From assembly GCA_036398775.1 (NCBI GenBank), contig DASWOJ010000137.1:1-64000 (forward strand): 64,000 nucleotides of DNA, written 5' to 3'. The notes under the pieces are model-generated. The model was not told the DNA's origin. It ran no database searches and saw nothing but the letters and a program-made list of their open reading frames with translations. The DNA comes from DASWOJ01 sp036398775. GTDB taxonomy: Bacteria > Pseudomonadota > Alphaproteobacteria > Acetobacterales > Acetobacteraceae. Positions 59,384 to 64,000 of the stretch are shown here, in pieces (position 1 is the first letter of the stretch; each line of letters opens with the position of its first letter). The position numbers were made by a program, and so were the translations under genes.

Positions 59384-60454
59384 ATGGGCGTGAAGGTGGC
59401 GATCTTAACCAATTATCTCGACACGTGCCCGGCCTGGTGGCCTGCCATCGGCGGGTGTCCAGCCGTCACGGAGCACCGCACCATGCGCTCCGGGCCAGGC
59501 ACGCTGGCCCGTCTTCTTTCGTATCGTCCGGACATCGTCGTGTCCGGCGAGTTCGGGGCGGCAGCCCTACAGGCCGCCTTTTACCGGGCAGTGCGGCCAC
59601 GGTCGCGCTTCGTCCTGTGCTTGGCGGACACGCCGCGGACGTCCGGCCTGCGCAGACGGGTGGTCCTGGACCGCGCAGATGTGATGCTGGCCGAGGGCGG
59701 CGCGGTCGCCCATGCCACGGAGCAGCTTGCCGGCTCCGCCGGACGCGTGTTCGCCGTCGCCATGCCGTTCGACCTGGAGCCTTTCTTTGATTGCGCGGAG
59801 ACCCGGCCGGCGCCGGAGGCATACCGGATGGTCCATGCGGGCGACCTGTCGCCGCAATCCGGCGCCGCTGACCTGCTGGCGGGGGTCGCCGCCTGCGCCG
59901 AGCAGCAGCCGCGCCGGAATCTGGAGATCTGGTGGGCCGGGGACGGCGACCTGACCGGCGTTCTCGCTGCGCAGCCGCTGCCTCCGAACCTGTCGCAGCG
60001 TTTTCTCGGCCGGCTCGACGGGCCGGGCCTGGCCCGGGTTTTCGGGCATTGCGGCCTGTTGGTGGCGCCATCGCTTGCCGACGACAAGCAGGCGCAGGCG
60101 GCCCAGGGCATGGCGGCGGGACTGCCGGTGCTGGGCAGCACCCGCTGCCGGATCGTCCGTCAACTGGTGCGCGAAGGCGTGAACGGCTGGCTGTTCGACC
60201 CGCTCCGGCCTGCCGATGTGGTCCAGGCCGTGAGACGCGCCCTGGACGTTCCCGCCAGCCACCTCGACCTGATGCGGGAACAGGCGCGGGCGCTCGTGCG
60301 TCCCTCGCCGTCCCAGGAGTTCGCCGGCCAGCTCGGCCACGCCATCACCGCCGCGCTGGCCGCGCCCAACCGGGCGCCAGCCCGGACGCCAGCCCGGACG
60401 CCGCTGGTCCCCCACGGAGTGCGGCAGCTCGCGCGCTCTATCTCGGTGCGGTAG
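59384..60454 (+). CDS. Glycosyltransferase, GT4/GT-B-like
   Basis: A 356-residue GT-B glycosyltransferase without membrane helices. The N-terminal half (VAILTNYLDTCPAWWPAIGG) binds acceptor; the C-terminal half has MVHAGDLSPQSGAADLLAGV, LEIWWAGDGDL, CGLLVAPSLADDKQAQAAQG and GLPVLGSTRC, the nucleotide-sugar half typical of family 4. The usual Glu-x7-Glu motif is weak. The ATG at 59384 is supported by AAGG at 59372-59375; a TTG at 59345 is possible. It opens a run of four plus-strand polysaccharide genes. Confidence 0.82.
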   Translation: MGVKVAILTNYLDTCPAWWPAIGGCPAVTEHRTMRSGPGTLARLLSYRPDIVVSGEFGAAALQAAFYRAVRPRSRFVLCLADTPRTSGLRRRVVLDRADVMLAEGGAVAHATEQLAGSAGRVFAVAMPFDLEPFFDCAETRPAPEAYRMVHAGDLSPQSGAADLLAGVAACAEQQPRRNLEIWWAGDGDLTGVLAAQPLPPNLSQRFLGRLDGPGLARVFGHCGLLVAPSLADDKQAQAAQGMAAGLPVLGSTRCRIVRQLVREGVNGWLFDPLRPADVVQAVRRALDVPASHLDLMREQARALVRPSPSQEFAGQLGHAITAALAAPNRAPARTPARTPLVPHGVRQLARSISVR

Positions 60455-60460
60455 TTGAAC

Positions 60461-61903
60461 ATGCGAACGGCATCCCACACACCCGCGGCATACACCTGGA
60501 TCGAGGCGCAGGCGGGCGCGCGCGCCATTTCACCCGGCAGCAGCCCGGTAAAGCTGCTGGGCGGCGCCATGGCCGCCGCCGATGCGGCGGTGGTGCTGGT
60601 GTCGTCCATCGCCGCCTACCTGATCCGGCACGGGGCGGTGACGATGTCGGAGGAGGTCGCGGTCACCACCCTGCTCGCGGCGGTCCTGACGGTGAACTCG
60701 ATGGCGCTGGCCGGCTGCTACACGCGGCACGTCACCGCCCCGCTTGCCGCCCAGGTCGGCCGCGCCATGCAGGGCTGGTCGCTGGTCTTCGTCATCCTGC
60801 TGGTGGTCGCCTACCTGGCGAAGGTATCCGACGGCTTCTCCCGGGTCTGGGCAGTCGGCTGGTATGTCGCGGTCCTGTTCGGAATCGCCCTGGTCAGGGC
60901 TGCGGCCGCAGAGAGGGTGCGGCAGTGGCGGCGGCGGGGCAAGCTGGCCCGCACCGTGGCAGTGCTGGACCTGGCCGGGACCGGGGACGACCTCGCCCGC
61001 CGGCTCCTGCACAGCAGCGTAGGCGAGATGCGCCTCGTCGGCGTGTTCTCCATGCAGCCAGCCGCCGACCGCCGCAACGGCATCGCCGACTTGCTGGCGG
61101 TGTCGCGCCTGTTCCGCGTTGACGAGGTGATCATCGCCGCTTCCGGCGCCGCCGGCGAGTTGGTTGATGCCGCCATACGCACCATCGGCACGATCCCCAC
61201 CCATGTCCGCCTGTGCCTGGACATGCCCCGCACGGCGGCCGCGCCGCTGGAGGCCGGGCTGCTGTATGGGGAGCCGGTCGTGACGGTCTGCCACCGTCCC
61301 ATGATGGGCTGGAGCCGCGTGGCCAAGCGGGCCGAGGACCTGGTGCTCACGGTCTTGGCGCTCATCATCCTGGCGCCGCTGATGCTGCTCATCGCCCTGC
61401 TCATCAAGCTGGACAGCCCAGGCCCGGTGCTGTTCCGGCAGGCGCGGCTCGGCTTCAACAACAACGTCATCACCGTTTACAAATTCCGCTCCATGCGGCA
61501 CCGGCCCTCGGCGGACGCCGAGGTGCGGCAGGCCCAGCGCAACGACCCGCGCTTCACCCGCCTCGGCCGCTTCCTGCGCCGGACCAGCCTCGACGAGCTG
61601 CCGCAGCTGTTCAACGTGCTGCAGGACGGGATGTCCCTGGTCGGCCCGCGCCCGCATGCCCTCGCGCACAACGACCAGTATGCGGCGCTGATCAACGGCT
61701 ATCTCGGCCGCCACCGGATGCAGCCCGGCATCACCGGCTGGGCGCAGGTGAACGGCTTCCGCGGCGAGACCGACACCCTCGAGAAGATGCAGCGCCGGGT
61801 CGAGCACGACCTGGCGTACATAGACGGCTGGTCGCTCATGCTGGACCTCCGCATCCTGTTCATGACCGTGTTCAGCCCGTCGTCGCAACAAAATGCCTTC
61901 TGA
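60461..61903 (+). CDS. Undecaprenyl-phosphate sugar phosphotransferase (exopolysaccharide initiation, WcaJ/ExoY type)
   Basis: A 480-residue polyisoprenyl-phosphate hexose-1-phosphate transferase, which loads the first sugar of the repeat unit onto undecaprenyl phosphate. The N-terminal half has four to five helices and a CoA-binding-like Rossmann region. A further helix (LVLTVLALIILAPLMLLIAL) precedes the catalytic domain, with SPGPVLFRQARLG, YKFRSM, TSLDELPQLFNVL, SLVGPRP and ITGWAQVNGFRG. The domain order matches WcaJ-like enzymes rather than the short ExoY. It starts just after the glycosyltransferase stop (TTG 60455 or ATG 60461). Confidence 0.93.
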   Translation: MRTASHTPAAYTWIEAQAGARAISPGSSPVKLLGGAMAAADAAVVLVSSIAAYLIRHGAVTMSEEVAVTTLLAAVLTVNSMALAGCYTRHVTAPLAAQVGRAMQGWSLVFVILLVVAYLAKVSDGFSRVWAVGWYVAVLFGIALVRAAAAERVRQWRRRGKLARTVAVLDLAGTGDDLARRLLHSSVGEMRLVGVFSMQPAADRRNGIADLLAVSRLFRVDEVIIAASGAAGELVDAAIRTIGTIPTHVRLCLDMPRTAAAPLEAGLLYGEPVVTVCHRPMMGWSRVAKRAEDLVLTVLALIILAPLMLLIALLIKLDSPGPVLFRQARLGFNNNVITVYKFRSMRHRPSADAEVRQAQRNDPRFTRLGRFLRRTSLDELPQLFNVLQDGMSLVGPRPHALAHNDQYAALINGYLGRHRMQPGITGWAQVNGFRGETDTLEKMQRRVEHDLAYIDGWSLMLDLRILFMTVFSPSSQQNAF

Positions 61904-61955
61904 TGGCCGCCTCGGTGCTACGTCCGTTCCGGCATACTCATTCCAGGATCGAACC

Positions 61956-63158
61956 ATGAAGATTGCGCTCGTCTGCGACACCATGTCCGCCTATGGCGGA
62001 GCCGAGCGGGTGATCGAGCAGATCCTTGCCATGTATCCCACCGCGGACGTGTTCACGGTGCTGGACGCGGTGCCGCCGGGCCAGCGCGGCTTCCTGGGCG
62101 GGCGGCCCCTGCATTCCACCTTCCTGCAGAAGCTGCCGCGCATTCCGAAGTACTACCGCAAGCTGCTGCACCTGTGGCCGCTCGCAGTGGAGCAGTTGGA
62201 CGTGATGGCGTATGACCTCGTCATCTCGACCCACCACAGCGTCGCCTATGGCGTGCTGACCCGTCCGGGGCAGGTCCACGTGTCCTACGTGTTCTCCCCG
62301 GCCCGCTACGCCTGGGACTTGCAGCACGAATACCTGCGGGAGGCCAAGCTGGACCGCGGCCCCCTGAGCCTTCTCGCCCGGCACACGCTGCACAAGATGC
62401 GGCTGTGGGACTACGCCGCGGCGCAGCGCCCGGACGCCGTCGCGGGCTGCTCGCGCTTCGTGTCCGAGCGGATGTGGCGCGTCCACCGCCGTCAGGCCGA
62501 CGTGATCTACCCGCCGGTGCCCGCCATCGCACGGCCGGCTGCGGTGGAGAAGGGCGACTACTACATCTCGGTCGGCCGGCTCGTGCCTTATAAAAGGATC
62601 GAGCTGCTGGCGCGCGCCTTCTCGCAGATGCCGGGACGCCGGCTCAAGATCGTCGGCGCCGGCCCCGACATGAAGAAGGTCGCGGCATCCTGCGGGCCGA
62701 ACGTCGAGATGCTTGGCTTCCGCTCCAACGAGGAGGTGCGCAGCCTGCTGGCAGGGGCGCGCGCCTTCATGTTCGCAGGCATCGAGGACTTCGGCATCAC
62801 CGCCGTTGAGGCGCAGGCGCTCGGCACCCCGGTGATCGCGCTGGCCGATGGCGGACTGCGGGAAACCGTCATCGGCGCCCCCGGCCCGGAGGCGACCGGC
62901 CTGTTCTTCGCGGAGCAGACGGCGGAGGCGGTCATGGACGCCGTGGAGCGGTTCGAGCGCGTGCCCGGCGGCTTCTCCCCAGAGGCCTGCATCGCCAACG
63001 CCGACCGCTTCTCCGAAGCGGCGTTCCGCACCGCGTTCAGCGCCTTCGTGGACCGCGCCCTCAAGGCGGAGCGCAAGTCGCCGGCGTTCATGCCCAGCCC
63101 CGCCTACGATGCGCCGGTTGCAAGCGGCCTGCTCCCGGCCGGAGCGGCCCTGCCATGA
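61956..63158 (+). CDS. Glycosyltransferase family 4
   Basis: A 400-residue GT-B enzyme. MKIALVCDTMSAYGGAERVI is a typical GT4 beginning. The C-terminal half has YYISVGRLVPYKRIELLARA, LKIVGAGPDMKKV and FGITAVEAQALGTPVIA, with the acidic pair around the donor site in IEDFGITAVEA. It probably adds a sugar to the lipid-linked repeat unit begun by the upstream transferase. The ATG at 61956 has AGGA upstream. It overlaps the acyltransferase gene by 4 nt. Confidence 0.92.
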   Translation: MKIALVCDTMSAYGGAERVIEQILAMYPTADVFTVLDAVPPGQRGFLGGRPLHSTFLQKLPRIPKYYRKLLHLWPLAVEQLDVMAYDLVISTHHSVAYGVLTRPGQVHVSYVFSPARYAWDLQHEYLREAKLDRGPLSLLARHTLHKMRLWDYAAAQRPDAVAGCSRFVSERMWRVHRRQADVIYPPVPAIARPAAVEKGDYYISVGRLVPYKRIELLARAFSQMPGRRLKIVGAGPDMKKVAASCGPNVEMLGFRSNEEVRSLLAGARAFMFAGIEDFGITAVEAQALGTPVIALADGGLRETVIGAPGPEATGLFFAEQTAEAVMDAVERFERVPGGFSPEACIANADRFSEAAFRTAFSAFVDRALKAERKSPAFMPSPAYDAPVASGLLPAGAALP

Positions 63159-64000
63159 GCCGCGGCGCATCATCCGTCGTGCCGGCGCCGGCGGGCGTCG
63201 AGCGGCGCTGGGATAGCCTGGATGCGCTGCGGGGCATCGCGGCCTTCCTGGTCCTCACGTTCCACTGCTCCCAGGTGTCCAGCGGCTTCGCGCTACGGGC
63301 CAACCCGCTCAACCCGGCAAGCTGGCTGGAGCCTTGGACCTGGCTGAAATACACCCCGCTCCGCCTGCTGGTCAGCAGCGGGCCGCCGGCGGTGGTGCTG
63401 TTCTTCGCCCTCAGCGGCTTCGTGCTCAGCATGCCGTTCCTGCGCGCCCGGCGGCAGCCCGGCTACGCCGAGTTCGCGGTGAAGCGGGTGTGCCGCATCT
63501 ACCCGCCCTTCGCCTTCGCGGTCCTGGTTTCCGCCGCGCTGTATGCGCTGGTCCAGCCCTCGCCGATCCCGGCCTTGAGCGCGTGGTTCAACGAGGTGCT
63601 CTGGACCCGGCCGCTGTCGGCCGACTACATCGCCCGCAACCTGCTGATGACCGGGCTGCACGACGACATGACGCTGGACCTCGTGATGTGGAGCCTGGTG
63701 CACGAGCTTCGCATTTCGCTGATCTTCCCGGCCCTGTTCCTGCTGACCCGGCGCTGGCCCGCAGCGACCTTCGCTGCCAGCCTGCTGGGCGGGGTGGCGT
63801 GCACGGCGGCGCACGCCGGCACCGACGCGGACAGCTTCGTGATGTCGCTGGTGGACACCGGGCGGTTCGTGGTGCTGTTCGTCGCCGGCATCCTGGTCGC
63901 CGGGCACTTGGAGGCGATCCGCGGCGCGGTCGGCCGGCTGCCGTCCCGCGCCATTCCCCTGGCCTGGGTCGTGGGCATCGGGCTGCTGATGGCGCCCGGG
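63155..64000 (+). CDS. Acyltransferase family 3 (OafA/YrhL-like), cut by the window end
   Basis: The first 282 residues of a polytopic membrane acyltransferase. The start MSRGASSVV overlaps the previous stop (ATGA). WDSLDALRGIAAFLVLTFH contains the conserved Arg and His, FFALSGFVLS is the second motif, and KRVCRIYPPF the third. Several helices follow and the frame is open to base 64000. Such enzymes O-acetylate or succinylate sugars of surface polysaccharides, which suits the locus. Confidence 0.92.
   Translation, partial: MSRGASSVVPAPAGVERRWDSLDALRGIAAFLVLTFHCSQVSSGFALRANPLNPASWLEPWTWLKYTPLRLLVSSGPPAVVLFFALSGFVLSMPFLRARRQPGYAEFAVKRVCRIYPPFAFAVLVSAALYALVQPSPIPALSAWFNEVLWTRPLSADYIARNLLMTGLHDDMTLDLVMWSLVHELRISLIFPALFLLTRRWPAATFAASLLGGVACTAAHAGTDADSFVMSLVDTGRFVVLFVAGILVAGHLEAIRGAVGRLPSRAIPLAWVVGIGLLMAPG

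Overview
The window is very GC-rich alphaproteobacterial chromosome, most like the Rhodospirillales and especially the Acetobacteraceae family. The reasons are the gene order and content: hemC-hemD-mic60-hemY divergent from tsaD, maeB divergent from mutS-glnD, a PII uridylyltransferase, a bactofilin, a DUF6489 protein, and strong third-position GC. The assignment is inferred from gene content, not from a marker gene. No rRNA, tRNA, CRISPR array, transposase or phage gene was found. Coding density is high, with many overlaps of 1-20 nt between neighbouring genes.

Layout, 1-14 kb. A hypothetical gene is followed by a tandem glycine riboswitch that leads a DadA-type D-amino-acid dehydrogenase. 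Next come a VapBC-type toxin-antitoxin pair, a PLP aminotransferase, a cysteine-rich unknown and the lower-ligand part of cobalamin synthesis (cobT-cobS-cobC). Two hydrolase genes follow (M23 peptidase, NAPE-PLD-like metallo-beta-lactamase fold). The minus-strand tetrapyrrole block hemC-hemD-mic60-hemY lies divergent from tsaD.

14-30 kb. Housekeeping genes (rlmJ, gpsA, murJ, trpS) run into a phenylacetate degradation cluster (paaX regulator, paaA-B-C-D-E). Then come an SDR/alpha-beta-hydrolase pair, a glycine-zipper lipoprotein and a thioesterase-SDR-solute-binding-protein operon. This stretch carries six copies of a roughly 150-bp repeat built from two inverted hairpin arms (REPIN/BIME-like) and one solo arm. 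Copies sit between genes, inside the paa operon, and apparently inside the signal-peptide region of the solute-binding protein.

30-50 kb. copC-copD is followed by a convergent hybrid histidine kinase, glnD and mutS. Divergent from mutS is maeB, and 13 nt after it an unusual gene encodes a KgtP-like alpha-ketoglutarate permease fused through an extra membrane segment and a Pro/Ala linker to a formylglycine-generating-enzyme-like (SUMF) domain. An exported metallo-hydrolase/class II aldolase pair, a bactofilin, an EI24/CysZ-like membrane protein and a PfkB sugar kinase follow.

50-64 kb. A small anchored protein and a chemoreceptor form one unit. DUF1800-DUF1501, DUF6489, a DUF2380-like secreted protein, a LuxR-type regulator with a degenerate receiver, a long AT-richer gap and a PAP2 phosphatase follow. 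From 59.4 kb to the end is a plus-strand exopolysaccharide locus: glycosyltransferase, polyprenyl-phosphate sugar phosphotransferase, GT4 glycosyltransferase, and an acyltransferase cut by the window edge.

The most unusual items are the permease-SUMF fusion, the clustered REPIN-like family and its in-frame insertion in a signal peptide, the glycine riboswitch on a dadA-like gene, and a pair of opposed LexA-box-like sites in a convergent intergenic region.
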